From Rhizobium sp. P40RR-XXII (GTDB taxonomy: Bacteria > Pseudomonadota > Alphaproteobacteria > Rhizobiales > Rhizobiaceae), in the NCBI RefSeq assembly GCF_012641405.1, contig NZ_JABAII010000016.1, positions 62,001 through 126,000 of the forward strand: 64,000 nucleotides of DNA, read 5' to 3'. A program made the position numbers and the translations under genes. The notes under the pieces were generated by a model. It saw nothing but the letters and a program-made list of their open reading frames with translations. It was not told where the DNA came from and ran no database searches. Positions 14,499 to 22,626 of this stretch are shown here, piece after piece. Numbering within the stretch: position 1 is the stretch's first letter; each line of letters starts with the position of its first letter.

Positions 14499-14944
14499 AA
14501 TACCCAGATGCGGAGGCGATCTTTCAGGAATTTGACATTCGCATCGTCCCCGCAAATGTCGTGCCGGCTGTTGGGGAGACGAGGGCGGTTGCTACTCTTC
14601 ACAGGATAGCAAAGCGACACGGCTCAGATCATGCAAGATTCGTCGTCATGGCCTTGGCAGATTGTGCAAACAATGCCGCCGCACTCGACGAAACGGGACT
14701 ATGGGCAACCAGTGATATCGTCTTGGCATTCAGGAAGAACTATCCGAATATCATGAACAACGATGTATCGCGCTTCCTTGCCTTCTATGACGCCGTACCG
14801 GTTGGCCTGCTACAATATTGGTGCATGGGCCTGGACGGCATCACAAACAAGCGAGCAGCGCTCACAGGGCTTATATGGGAGCGTGCGTGCAGAGTATTCG
14901 GCGAACCTCAAGGCGAGCTTTTTGACGGAAGGATAACTGCATGA
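14495..14944 (+). CDS. Hypothetical phage protein
   Basis: 149 residues from the ATG at 14495, with GGAGGG upstream and a four-base overlap with the previous gene. The core (TLHRIAKRHGSDHARFVVMALADCANNAAAL and ATSDIVLAFRKNYPNI) is a conserved-looking helical protein seen in rhizobial and other alphaproteobacterial prophages. Function is unknown. Confidence 0.7.
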   Translation: MKYPDAEAIFQEFDIRIVPANVVPAVGETRAVATLHRIAKRHGSDHARFVVMALADCANNAAALDETGLWATSDIVLAFRKNYPNIMNNDVSRFLAFYDAVPVGLLQYWCMGLDGITNKRAALTGLIWERACRVFGEPQGELFDGRITA

Positions 14945-15585
14945 TGTTCACAGGGCGTGAAATTGGAGAACGATTTATCCGAGCCGTTCAGATCATGGAA
15001 GGCTTGTATTCGGGGTCTCCGAGCGGTGGTGGATCATCCTGGATAGCGATCCCGTACACTCAGGCCGATAAGAACGGCTGGGGATCGGAAAGACTTGCTG
15101 CAGAACGGCAAGCCTTCTGGAATTCCATCAACCGTTCGCCGAGGCCGTGGGAGATCACCGAAGCCGAGGAAACACTTGCATGGCTGTCTCACGTCCCTGA
15201 TGAGGAGGAGCGCTTATGTCTCACCTCATGGGCCCGCTGCATGGCGTCGAGGTACATCTTCAAGGACTGGTGCAAGGCCAGAGGCATCCATCCTGAGACA
15301 GGTCGGCGCAGAAAAGAACGGGCCATATTGCGAATTATGCTGTTTTTGAGCCGAAAGACGACGCAGCATAACGAAATTGATATATCGAGCCTGTTGCCCG
15401 ATACGGCCGAAAACGGCTATAAAAACGTCAACATCGGAGAAGAAGCGACATCATGGATGGCAGACGGCGCGAAGCCGATGGCCTGTGATTTCGATAGAAC
15501 GCTTGAGCGGTTCGACTGGGCAGAAAAGCAAAACCAGAAGCGCCGGCAACGTGACGCTGAGAAGCGCAGACGGCAGGCGGCATAG
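14941..15585 (+). CDS. Hypothetical phage protein (DUF6362-like)
   Basis: 214 residues. The middle (WLSHVPDEEERLCLTSWARCMASRYIFKDWCKARGIHPETGRRR) resembles the DUF6362 type of phage protein, which often sits just before the packaging genes. The C-terminus is a strongly basic coiled helix (NQKRRQRDAEKRRRQ). A late-gene regulator is possible from position alone. It is the last gene before the tRNA-containing spacer. Confidence 0.65.
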   Translation: MMFTGREIGERFIRAVQIMEGLYSGSPSGGGSSWIAIPYTQADKNGWGSERLAAERQAFWNSINRSPRPWEITEAEETLAWLSHVPDEEERLCLTSWARCMASRYIFKDWCKARGIHPETGRRRKERAILRIMLFLSRKTTQHNEIDISSLLPDTAENGYKNVNIGEEATSWMADGAKPMACDFDRTLERFDWAEKQNQKRRQRDAEKRRRQAA

Positions 15586-15623
15586 AATACGAGGGGAAGC
15601 CGACGCGCCCCGACCTATGAGGA

Positions 15624-15676
15624 GCCTTGGCCACCTGAGGGTGATGCCGCCAAGGCCCGTCGGCCAAGGCCCTTGG
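15624..15676. repeat. CCTTGG/CCAAGG inverted repeat cluster
   Basis: GCCTTGGC (15624-15631), GCCAAGGC (15649-15656), GGCCAAGGCC (15662-15671) and CCTTGG (15671-15676) can form alternative hairpins. No T-run follows. It begins 38 bases after the early operon ends. Confidence 0.55.
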
Positions 15677-15741
15677 AGCCAATCTCTGCCATCGTGATCA
15701 GTTGCTCGCTAGCGGCAGCCAGGATATAGCGAGAAGCAGAG

Positions 15742-15757
15742 TGTGACATTTGTCACT
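15742..15757. promoter_or_regulatory. CRP/FNR-like palindrome
   Basis: TGTGA-CATTTG-TCACT differs from the CRP consensus TGTGA-N6-TCACA only in the last base. It lies upstream of the tRNA and the late genes. Binding by a CRP/FNR-type host factor is inferred from the motif only. Confidence 0.4.
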
Positions 15758-15998
15758 AGGCCGACAACTGCCGAATCGAGTTGGCGTCGCGATGGCGGCG
15801 GTAAGATAAACCCAGATCCAAGGCTTCGGCCTGAATGCGGTGCGGCGCGTTATCACCATCATGATTCGCCGAAAGGCAACGAGATCGGGAAGGTTGCAAG
15901 TTTGGCCCTCTGAAAGCGTGAACCGTGCGCTAAGAGCTCCTACGAGGTGAAAGCTTGCCTAAAATGGCACGGGTTTCCTTCTCGATACCTCCAATTTG

Positions 15999-16073
15999 CG
16001 CAGGCAGGGCAAACGGTAAGCCGCGTGGCTCATAACCTCGAAATATCCGGTTCAATTCCGGAGCCTGCAACCA
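15999..16073 (+). tRNA. tRNA with CAT anticodon (Met, initiator-like)
   Basis: A 75-base cloverleaf ending in an encoded CCA can be drawn. The acceptor stem is CGCAGGC/GCCTGCA with a C1-A72 mismatch, the D-stem is GGC/GCC with G18G19, the anticodon loop is CTCATAA (CAT at 16031-16033), and the T-arm is TCCGG-TTCAATT-CCGGA. A C1-A72 mismatch and GG:CC next to the loop recall bacterial initiator tRNA. Position 8 is A instead of U, and there is a T-T mismatch in the anticodon stem, so it may be divergent or partly degenerate. Confidence 0.72.
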
Positions 16074-16134
16074 GATCGGGAAGAGGTGACATCTATCCGC
16101 CCATGCTAGGGCATGGCTTCCCGGTACCAATCAG

Positions 16135-16161
16135 CCCGTCACCATCCGGTGGCGGGTTTTT
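16135..16161 (+). terminator. Rho-independent terminator after the tRNA
   Basis: CCCGTCACC (16135-16143) pairs with GGTGGCGGG (16148-16156) across a 4-base loop, with one T-G pair, and TTTTT follows. It ends the tRNA transcript just before the late genes. Confidence 0.8.
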
Positions 16162-16176
16162 CATTTGGAGATCGTA

Positions 16177-16371
16177 ATGACCTTCACCGTCACCTTTGGT
16201 TGGTGGCTGCTGCCGTTGGCTGTGACCATCGCCTGCTATCTCGTCGCCATCTCTAAATTCAGCCGCGGCGGAGGCGACTATAGCTTTCCTGAGTTCTGGA
16301 ACGGCATCCTCGTACTGCTGGCGACAATCCCGGCTCTGATCGCGTGGCTGTTGTGGGCGCTCCTTGCGTAG
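16177..16371 (+). CDS. Small two-span membrane protein
   Basis: 64 residues from the ATG at 16177, with GGAG upstream. Two hydrophobic segments (about 6-27 and 42-62) are joined by a polar loop (SKFSRGGGDYSFPEF). The topology is holin-like, but the lysis cassette is elsewhere (41208-42633), so the role is open. Confidence 0.6.
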   Translation: MTFTVTFGWWLLPLAVTIACYLVAISKFSRGGGDYSFPEFWNGILVLLATIPALIAWLLWALLA

Positions 16372-16429
16372 CCGATCGTATCCACGAAATACAGCCCGAC
16401 GAGATCACCTCGGGACAGCCACCGGCGGC

Positions 16430-16549
16430 ATGACTCGCCACCTCGCAATCATAGCGGCCGTCATTGCCATTGCATTCATTGCGGCAGCTATCATCGGCTG
16501 CTCTCACTATCAGCCTCCGGGCGAAAACCTTTGGCTGACGGTGCGATGA
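16430..16549 (+). CDS. Small lipoprotein-like protein, 39 residues
   Basis: ATG at 16430; the hydrophobic stretch IIAAVIAIAFIAAAIIGC ends in a lipobox-like AIIGC, leaving a short mature part (SHYQPPGENLWLTVR). The stop overlaps the next ATG. The ribosome site is weak. It may be a tiny membrane-attached lipoprotein. Confidence 0.5.
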   Translation: MTRHLAIIAAVIAIAFIAAAIIGCSHYQPPGENLWLTVR

Positions 16550-16800
16550 CTGGTGAAATGACCGTCATCGATCTCCAAGCCAAGCGCTCAGAGCGCGAGC
16601 GACCGGCCCCAGACCTCATCCATATCGATGACGACGGCCGCGAGATGCGCACTTATGCCCTCGAATACAAATTCGCCGGCGGAACTTGGGCAATCAGCCT
16701 CATAGCCTACTCAATGCAGGATGCCGAGGAACGCGTAAGCGCGATGCGCGAGAGCTTGATGCTCTGCGGTGAGCTGCACGCGATGATCAACGGAGAATAA
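16546..16800 (+). CDS. Hypothetical phage protein
   Basis: 84 residues from the ATG at 16546 (a later ATG at 16558 is possible). The core, DIHDDG-like then REMRTYALEYKFAGGTWAISLIAYSMQDAEERVSAMRES, is a compact alpha/beta pattern seen in small phage proteins. Function is unknown. Confidence 0.6.
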   Translation: MTGEMTVIDLQAKRSERERPAPDLIHIDDDGREMRTYALEYKFAGGTWAISLIAYSMQDAEERVSAMRESLMLCGELHAMINGE

Positions 16801-16803
16801 ATC

Positions 16804-17067
16804 ATGGCAGGCAATCCAATATCTCGCTCGTCGGTCGAATGGATCGGCCCGGCCGCCACCTCCTTCGATATCACCCCGCATGCGACCAACACCTTCACGG
16901 CGACGCGCAAAATCATCTGCGCCGCTGGTGGGACGCTTGCTGTTCGCTTCGCCAATGACGCTGCAGACCGGTCTCTGACCCTGCTCTCTGGCGTCGAATA
17001 CAATTTCTCCATCGTCGCCGTTCGTGTCACCGGCACGAGCGCTACCGGCATTGTCGGAATGTACTGA
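16804..17067 (+). CDS. Hypothetical structural-type phage protein
   Basis: 87 residues, beta-rich and Thr/Ala/Val-rich (TNTFTATRKIICAAGGTLAVRF ... TLLSGVEYNFSIVAVRVTGTSATGIVG). The composition is that of a small virion surface or decoration protein. It comes just before the packaging genes. Confidence 0.65.
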   Translation: MAGNPISRSSVEWIGPAATSFDITPHATNTFTATRKIICAAGGTLAVRFANDAADRSLTLLSGVEYNFSIVAVRVTGTSATGIVGMY

Positions 17068-17108
17068 CCCTCTTCCAAAGCAACCAGCAACGATAAGGAA
17101 GCAATCAC

Positions 17109-17501
17109 ATGGCAGCGTTTCACTCCCTCTATGGCCGCAAGTTCGGCGTCGAGCCGGCATCCGGCGCTCTCGTCTCCGATCAGGGCACTAAGACGGCGGT
17201 CGCAACCGGTACCGGCGCGACCGGTACGGCAACCCTGAACAAGACGCAGGGCAAGATAACGACCGGCGCTCTCACCACGGCAGCAGCCGCGACCCACGTC
17301 CTCACGCTGACCAATAGCGCGATTGCCGCCGGCGATACCGTTTTCGTCACCGTTGGCAAGGGTACCGCCACCACAGGTACGCCGACCGTCTGCGATGTCA
17401 CGCCTGGCGCCGGCTCGGTCGTCATCACCCTGCAGAACATCCACGCAAGCGCCGCCATCAACGGCACGCTCGTCGTCGGCTACCTCGTCATGAAGCCGTA
17501 A
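17109..17501 (+). CDS. Hypothetical structural-type phage protein
   Basis: 130 residues, extremely rich in Thr, Ala, Gly and Val (GTGATGTATLNKTQGKITTGALTT) with few charges, as in beta-sandwich decoration or fibre proteins. Good ribosome site (AAGGAAG). Together with 16804-17067 it may decorate the head. Function is not proven. Confidence 0.65.
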   Translation: MAAFHSLYGRKFGVEPASGALVSDQGTKTAVATGTGATGTATLNKTQGKITTGALTTAAAATHVLTLTNSAIAAGDTVFVTVGKGTATTGTPTVCDVTPGAGSVVITLQNIHASAAINGTLVVGYLVMKP

Positions 17502-17514
17502 GGAGATCGCTTCC

Positions 17515-17727
17515 ATGAAGGCGCATCACAAGAAATTGGTCACGGCAGCCGCCGCGGCCCGCAAGGCTCTGAATACCGAGAAGGCCAAGGCTGAGAAGCT
17601 TCAGGCCTCCTTGGACGAGAGCCATGCTCAAATCGCCGCGCTCGCCGGCTCTCTCAGCGAAATCGAAAGCGAGGCTGCCGACAGTGGCCTCTCCGTATCG
17701 GAACTCCACGCAGCCATCAAAGGCTGA
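17515..17727 (+). CDS. Small coiled-coil protein
   Basis: 70 residues forming an almost continuous charged helix (KALNTEKAKAEKLQASLDESHAQIAALAGSL) with heptad-like spacing. It lies between a structural-type gene and the small terminase gene. Function is unknown. Confidence 0.65.
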   Translation: MKAHHKKLVTAAAAARKALNTEKAKAEKLQASLDESHAQIAALAGSLSEIESEAADSGLSVSELHAAIKG

Positions 17728-17752
17728 AGCATAGGCTTGGAGGCAACAAGCT

Positions 17753-18208
17753 ATGGCTCCCCCAAAGGGAAACAAGAACGCGCTGGGCAACAAAGGCGGC
17801 CGTCCAGGAACCTATAATCCATCCTACTGCGCCCGTGTCATCGCGCTAGGGAAGGCGGGGAAAAGCCAAGTCCAGATCGCCGTTGCTCTCGATGTTGCTC
17901 GTTCAACTCTACAATCGTGGGCGGATCAACACATCGAGTTTTCGGCAGCCCTTACGCGTGCGAAGCAATGCGAGCAGGCTTGGTGGGAGGATATGGGTCA
18001 GAATGGCCTGACCGCGGACAAGTTCAATTCCGCTGTATGGTCCAAGTCGATGTCGGCTCGCTTCCGGGATGATTACACCGAGCGCAGAGAGCTGGCAGGT
18101 GTCCCGGATCGCCCGATCGAGACGAAGGAAGTCAGCTCCCGCCGCGATCTCGCTCGAGCAATTGCCTTTGCGCTAGCTCAGGGCTTGCAGGATAGCCCCA
18201 CAGAATGA
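17753..18208 (+). CDS. Terminase small subunit
   Basis: 151 residues. A basic Gly/Asn-rich N-terminus (PKGNKNALGNKGGRPG) precedes an HTH (SQVQIAVALDVARSTLQSWADQH, about 38-62) and an EFSAALTRAKQCEQAWWEDMG helix typical of small terminases. It recognises packaging DNA and positions the large subunit. It overlaps the large terminase gene by four bases. Confidence 0.82.
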   Translation: MAPPKGNKNALGNKGGRPGTYNPSYCARVIALGKAGKSQVQIAVALDVARSTLQSWADQHIEFSAALTRAKQCEQAWWEDMGQNGLTADKFNSAVWSKSMSARFRDDYTERRELAGVPDRPIETKEVSSRRDLARAIAFALAQGLQDSPTE

Positions 18209-19767
18209 CCGTAGCCGGCACGCTTGATGACATCCTGAGGCGCTTCGACGCTCTACCGCAGGAATATCAGGATAAGCTTCTTGCGGACACTCACGCGGCC
18301 ATTGACGGCAAGCGCAAGCTGCCTAACCCTGGCCCGCAGACGGATGCTTATTTCTCGCTCGCTGATGAGATGTTCTACGGCGGCGGCGCTGGAGGCGGAA
18401 AGAGCTTCCTCGTCTGCCTGCTGGCCATCAATGAGCACAAGTATTCGCTGATCCTTCGCCGCATCTCGAAGAACCTGAAGGGTATCAAGCGCGAAATCCA
18501 GGGCATCCTTGGTACCTCGGAAGGTTTCAATAGCCAGGACGGGATATGGCGGCATCCTAACGGCGTCATCGATCTCGGCCACTGTGAGCACGAGGCGGAC
18601 AAGGAGAATTATCAGGGCGTCCCGCACGACCTGAAGGCCTTCGATGAGATCACGCAGTTCTCTGAAAGCCAATACACCTATATCATCGGCTGGAACCGAT
18701 CGGCTGATCCTAACCAGCGCTGTCGTGTCGTCTGCACCGGCAACCCGCCGCTGACATCGGAAGGACAATGGGTCACCAAGCGCTGGGGACCATGGCTTGA
18801 TCCGAACCATCCGAACAAGGCCAAGCCTGGCGAGCTGCGCTGGTACACGACAATCAACGGTGAAGACATCGAGGTCACACCGGACTATCTTGGGCCGAAA
18901 GGCGAGAAGCCAAGGTCGCGGACCTTCATCCCGGCTCTGCTTGAGGACAACCCAGACCTCGCAGACACTGGATATGCATCGGTCATCGAGGCTATGCCAG
19001 AGCCACTCCGCACTATGATGCGCGAAGGCCGCTTCGATGTGGCCACCGCAGACGCTGCATTCCAGGTCATCCCGACGCAATGGATACTGCAGGCGCAAGC
19101 ACGGTGGACGCCAAAGCCACCGGATCGGCTTGGTATGACGATCCTAAGCCACGATGTGGCCCTTGGCGGCGGCGATGCCAACACATATGCCCGTAGGCAC
19201 GGTCACTGGTTCGATGAGATCGTTTCGGACAAAGCCAAGGGGGCAATCGATCCGATCGATCTAGCGGCCCGCACTGTGGCGCTGATGCGCGATGGCTGTG
19301 ATGTCGTCATCGATATGGGTGGCGGCTATGGCTCCGGCGTCTTCTCGCATCTGAAACACAACGTCGCCGGCATCCGTCTTCATGCCCACAACGGATCATC
19401 CGAGAGCGGCAAGCGCACGAGAGATGGAAAGCTCAAGTTCGCCAACAAGCGATCTGAGGTGCACTGGCGCTTCAGGGAGGCATTGGAGCCGAACCTCGGT
19501 GAGCCTGTGGCTCTGCCGCCGGATCCCGAACTACTCGCCGATCTTGCAGCCCCGACGTGGAAGCTAACGCCGCGTGGCATCCTGATCGAGCCAAAGGAAG
19601 ACATTAAGAAGCGTCTTGGTCGCTCTCCTGACAAGGGAGACGCCGTGGTCAATGCTTGGTCTTACGGGCAGACAGCCGTTGAGGTTCGCATCAGGACACA
19701 CAACGGCACCGCAGGCAGCCGCCCTAAGGTCAACCTTGGTCACGCCACCATGAAAAAAAGGAGATAG
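18205..19767 (+). CDS. Terminase large subunit
   Basis: 520 residues. The ATPase domain has Walker A in GGGAGGGKS (about 57-65), Walker B in LKAFDEIT and a coupling motif in VVCTGNPP. The nuclease domain (about 310-500) has acidic residues in LSHDVALGGGD, VVIDMGGGYG and DKGDAVVNA. It cuts concatemers and drives DNA into the head at the portal. Length and motif order fit the family. Confidence 0.93.
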   Translation: MTVAGTLDDILRRFDALPQEYQDKLLADTHAAIDGKRKLPNPGPQTDAYFSLADEMFYGGGAGGGKSFLVCLLAINEHKYSLILRRISKNLKGIKREIQGILGTSEGFNSQDGIWRHPNGVIDLGHCEHEADKENYQGVPHDLKAFDEITQFSESQYTYIIGWNRSADPNQRCRVVCTGNPPLTSEGQWVTKRWGPWLDPNHPNKAKPGELRWYTTINGEDIEVTPDYLGPKGEKPRSRTFIPALLEDNPDLADTGYASVIEAMPEPLRTMMREGRFDVATADAAFQVIPTQWILQAQARWTPKPPDRLGMTILSHDVALGGGDANTYARRHGHWFDEIVSDKAKGAIDPIDLAARTVALMRDGCDVVIDMGGGYGSGVFSHLKHNVAGIRLHAHNGSSESGKRTRDGKLKFANKRSEVHWRFREALEPNLGEPVALPPDPELLADLAAPTWKLTPRGILIEPKEDIKKRLGRSPDKGDAVVNAWSYGQTAVEVRIRTHNGTAGSRPKVNLGHATMKKRR

Positions 19768-19770
19768 CCG

Positions 19771-20001
19771 ATGGGCGGTCTATTCGGTTCCAAAACCCCA
19801 GCGCCGACGCCGGTTCAGGCTATGCCCGATACCGAAGACCCGGCGGTCAAGGAAGCGCAGAAGCGCGCCGCCATGGCTGCCACGCAACGTTCCGGCCGCA
19901 CGTCAACGGTTCTCACCACGCCGGCAACGCGCGCGCCCACAGGCACCACAGGAGCAGGGACAACGGCCTACGGCAATAGCCTCCTTGGGCAGTCCAACTG
20001 A
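19771..20001 (+). CDS. Small hypothetical protein between terminase and portal
   Basis: 76 residues, Pro/Thr/Ala-rich with low complexity (KTPAPTPVQAMPDTEDP, APTGTTGAGTTAYGNSLLG). Proteins of this kind are often found between terminase and portal in T7-like and other podoviruses. Ribosome site AGGAG. It overlaps the portal ATG by one base. Confidence 0.65.
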   Translation: MGGLFGSKTPAPTPVQAMPDTEDPAVKEAQKRAAMAATQRSGRTSTVLTTPATRAPTGTTGAGTTAYGNSLLGQSN

Positions 20002-21641
20002 TGAGCGATAGCGTAGCACGCGAGCTGTGCCGGATCGGAGGCAGCCTGTTCAGCAAGAAATTGCCGTGGGACAGCCTGTGCCAGGACATCGCGGATAACT
20101 ACTATCCGATGCGCTCGGACTTCACGCGCGAACTGGCTCTGGGTGATGACTTCACCACGAACCTGATGGAGTCCTATCCGGTTCAGGCCCGTGAAACGCT
20201 CGGCAACGCGCCGTCTGCGATGCTGCGCCAAGGCGATTGGTTCGACATCAAGACCGGCCGCGAGGAGATCGACGAAGATCCATCCGCCGCCCGTTGGCTG
20301 GAATATGCCACGAAGCGCTATCGCCGTCTGGTTTATGACCGCCGGGCGAAGTTCACGGCCTCGACGATCGAGACCGATCACGATTGGGTCGCCTTCGGCA
20401 ATGGTGTGATCTCGACAGAGGAAAGCCCGACGCGCGATCACATGCTCTTCCGCGCTTGGCATCCCCGCGACTGTGCTTGGATGATCAATGATGTCGGCAT
20501 CGTCGACCATCTCCAGCGCAAGATGAAGAAGACGGCCCGCAATCTGAACAAGCTTTTCAAGGGAAAGGTCCATTCGGATATCGAGCAGGCGGCCAAGCTA
20601 GAACCGGCGAAGGAATTCAATCTCCGGCATGTCGTGCTGCCGACTGATGAGGTCTATGGCGACGACAAGACCATGCGGCGCAAGTATGCCAAGTTCCCGT
20701 ATCTCTCGATCTATATCGATATCGATCATGAGATGATGCTTGGCGTGGCCGGCCTTCCGGTCTTCAATTATACCGTCCCGCGCTGGCGCACGCTGTCGAA
20801 CATTCCGCAGGGCTTTTCACCGGCCACGATCAACTCGCTGCCCGATGCGCGCATGATCCAGCAGATGGCCCGCATCATCCTCGAGCAGGGCGAAAAGGCC
20901 GTCGACCCGCCGACGGTGGCCAAGGGCGACATGTTCCGTGATGCGGTGAATATGTATGCCGGCGGCATGACATATGTGGACATCGAGTCCGACGACGACA
21001 TCCGCAAGCTGTTTCAGACGATCGAGACCGGCAACGTATCGATCGGCATCGAGCTCAAGAAGGATGTCCGCGAACTTCTTGCCGAGGCCTTCCTGCTGAA
21101 CAAACTCTTCCTGCCTGATACGCGGGAAATGACGGCCTACGAGACGCAGCAGCGCATGGCCGAATTCCGCCGTGCTGCATTGCCGTTCTTCGGCCCTATC
21201 GAAACGGAATACCATCTGCCGTTGCTCGACAACGGTTTCCAGCTCGCCCTTCACAATCAGATGTTCGACTATGGCGAAATGCCGGACATCCTCAAGGGTG
21301 AAGAGGTGACGTTCATCTTCGAAAGCCCGCTGAACACGGCCGAAGGTCGATCCGTCGTGCAGTCGTTCCAAGAGAGCATTCAGATCATCGCCGCCGGCGC
21401 GCAGTACGATCAGAGCATCCCGCAAAGCATGGATCTGAACAAGATGACGACCGATGCGATCAAGGGCACCGGCGCCCCAGCCGATTGGTTCAAGAACGAG
21501 AAGGTTGTCGCCGAGGGCAAGGCGCAACAAGACCAGATCGACGGGCTCACACAGGCCGCGTCGGCGCTCAACGATGGCTCCATGGTGGCGAAGAACGTCG
21601 CCGACGCCTCGGTGGCGCTCCAGCAGGCAGGATTGCAGTAA
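20001..21641 (+). CDS. T7-like portal (head-tail connector)
   Basis: 546 residues of the podovirus head-tail connector family: DNYYPMRSDFTRELALGDDF near the N-terminus, ETLGNAPSAMLRQGDWF, then the long central region with WHPRDCAWMINDVGIVDHLQRKMKKTARNL. The C-terminal helices include QQRMAEFRRAALPFFGPIETEYHLPLLD. It forms the dodecameric ring for DNA entry and exit. Length is typical (about 500-560). Confidence 0.9.
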   Translation: MSDSVARELCRIGGSLFSKKLPWDSLCQDIADNYYPMRSDFTRELALGDDFTTNLMESYPVQARETLGNAPSAMLRQGDWFDIKTGREEIDEDPSAARWLEYATKRYRRLVYDRRAKFTASTIETDHDWVAFGNGVISTEESPTRDHMLFRAWHPRDCAWMINDVGIVDHLQRKMKKTARNLNKLFKGKVHSDIEQAAKLEPAKEFNLRHVVLPTDEVYGDDKTMRRKYAKFPYLSIYIDIDHEMMLGVAGLPVFNYTVPRWRTLSNIPQGFSPATINSLPDARMIQQMARIILEQGEKAVDPPTVAKGDMFRDAVNMYAGGMTYVDIESDDDIRKLFQTIETGNVSIGIELKKDVRELLAEAFLLNKLFLPDTREMTAYETQQRMAEFRRAALPFFGPIETEYHLPLLDNGFQLALHNQMFDYGEMPDILKGEEVTFIFESPLNTAEGRSVVQSFQESIQIIAAGAQYDQSIPQSMDLNKMTTDAIKGTGAPADWFKNEKVVAEGKAQQDQIDGLTQAASALNDGSMVAKNVADASVALQQAGLQ

Positions 21642-21664
21642 CCGCGACATAGGAGGCAAAAGCT

Positions 21665-21943
21665 ATGTCCATCTCGAAAGTGAAGGTCGACGAGCGCCAC
21701 GAGCGGCTCATGATGGCGCTGGGCGACACCATCCAGAAGTTCACGCAGCAAACCCCGATGACGCATGAAAGCATCGTCGGGGTTCTGGCATTCTGCACCG
21801 GCGCTGCAATCGGCCAGGCGAAGACCAGAGGCGAGCGCTTCGAACTCCGCAAGATGGCCGACGCCAACGTGGACTATGGCACGCACGCCGTCACGGGGAG
21901 CGCGGCTTCGAGCCGGCTTATCCTGCCGGAGCATGTCGCATGA
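21665..21943 (+). CDS. Hypothetical phage protein
   Basis: 92 residues. A helical central segment (HERLMMALGDTIQKFTQQTPMTHESIVGVLAFCTGAAIG) contains a mildly hydrophobic stretch. GGAGG precedes it. Position between portal and scaffold suggests a head-assembly accessory, with no direct evidence. Confidence 0.65.
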   Translation: MSISKVKVDERHERLMMALGDTIQKFTQQTPMTHESIVGVLAFCTGAAIGQAKTRGERFELRKMADANVDYGTHAVTGSAASSRLILPEHVA

Positions 21944-22311
21944 GAAAGCTATTCCCCGCTCTCGCGCTTTTCAGGCGGACCAGCAGCCGCACAACGTTCA
22001 ATATCGCGTCGTGGCACTCGCCCCACAGCCTTACTTGGTCGTGGATCCTGAGCATTAGGCGGCATGAGGTCCGCTGGCCGAAACCATACGCCATTCGCAA
22101 CAGTATGGGATTTGGAGCTGGTCTCGGCACTCTGCTATCTGCCTACGCCTACAAGACAAACCACGGATGGACGTGGGACATCTGCCTTCTCTGGTGCGGT
22201 ATCCACTTCACGCGCCAGTCGCCTATGTGGTTCCGCGACATGTACTGGCGGAAGGTGGAAGAAGAAGAGGCTAACACCGCAGCGCGCCGCGCAGCCGGGA
22301 CGCTCCAATGA
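21940..22311 (+). CDS. Hypothetical phage protein
   Basis: 123 residues, aromatic and basic (rich in Trp: ASWHSPHSLTWSWILSIRRHEVRWPK), with a hydrophobic patch (SMGFGAGLGTLLSAYAY) and an acidic helical end. No family recognised. It overlaps both neighbours by four bases. Confidence 0.6.
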   Translation: MRKLFPALALFRRTSSRTTFNIASWHSPHSLTWSWILSIRRHEVRWPKPYAIRNSMGFGAGLGTLLSAYAYKTNHGWTWDICLLWCGIHFTRQSPMWFRDMYWRKVEEEEANTAARRAAGTLQ

Positions 22312-22619
22312 CCGCCAAGCCAGCCGCCTATGACAAGGAAGTTCTCTACGCCTTCCGCGCGCTCTTCGATGGCAAGGCAAACGATGGGCAGCAAAAGCGG
22401 GCCATGGAATGGCTGCTGCTCAATGCCTGCCATATCGGCCAACTAAGTTATTCCGCCAACGAGAGAGACAGCGCCTTTAGCGAGGGAGAGCGTCATATCG
22501 GGCTTCAAGTTGCCCGCATGCGCGAGCCCGAGGCGTTGAAGCTGATCGAAGGCCGATCACGCGCCGAGAAGATGGCGGCGGCCACGAAACCTGAGGCAGG
22601 CCGCAAGGCCGGTGAATGA
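22308..22619 (+). CDS. Bbp19-like phage protein
   Basis: 103 residues. The motif region VLYAFRALFDGKANDGQQKRAMEWLLLNACHIG ... SFSEGERHIGLQVARM-like resembles the Bbp19 family, a small protein found next to podovirus scaffold and portal genes. Its function is unknown to me. It overlaps the scaffold's upstream region. Confidence 0.7.
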   Translation: MTAKPAAYDKEVLYAFRALFDGKANDGQQKRAMEWLLLNACHIGQLSYSANERDSAFSEGERHIGLQVARMREPEALKLIEGRSRAEKMAAATKPEAGRKAGE

Positions 22620-22626
22620 GGCAAAC

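Larger units (their letters stand above)
15586..15998. other. 413-base gene-free region with palindromes
   Basis: No convincing gene is present; the open frames here are short and shadow-like. It holds a cluster of CCAAGG/CCTTGG inverted copies (15624-15676) and a GTGACA-TT-TGTCAC palindrome (15743-15756). A weak rightward promoter-like pair is also seen (TTGGCG near 15780, GATAAA near 15805). Its location between early and late genes makes it the natural place for the late promoter and a terminator, and possibly for the packaging start site. Confidence 0.5.

Noticed and set aside
15947..16177. Frame overlapping the tRNA
   Set aside because: It runs through the cloverleaf and terminator, with no ribosome site.
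22612..22626. GTG start for the scaffold gene
   Set aside because: The ATG 15 bases later has a properly spaced GAGG; the GTG does not.
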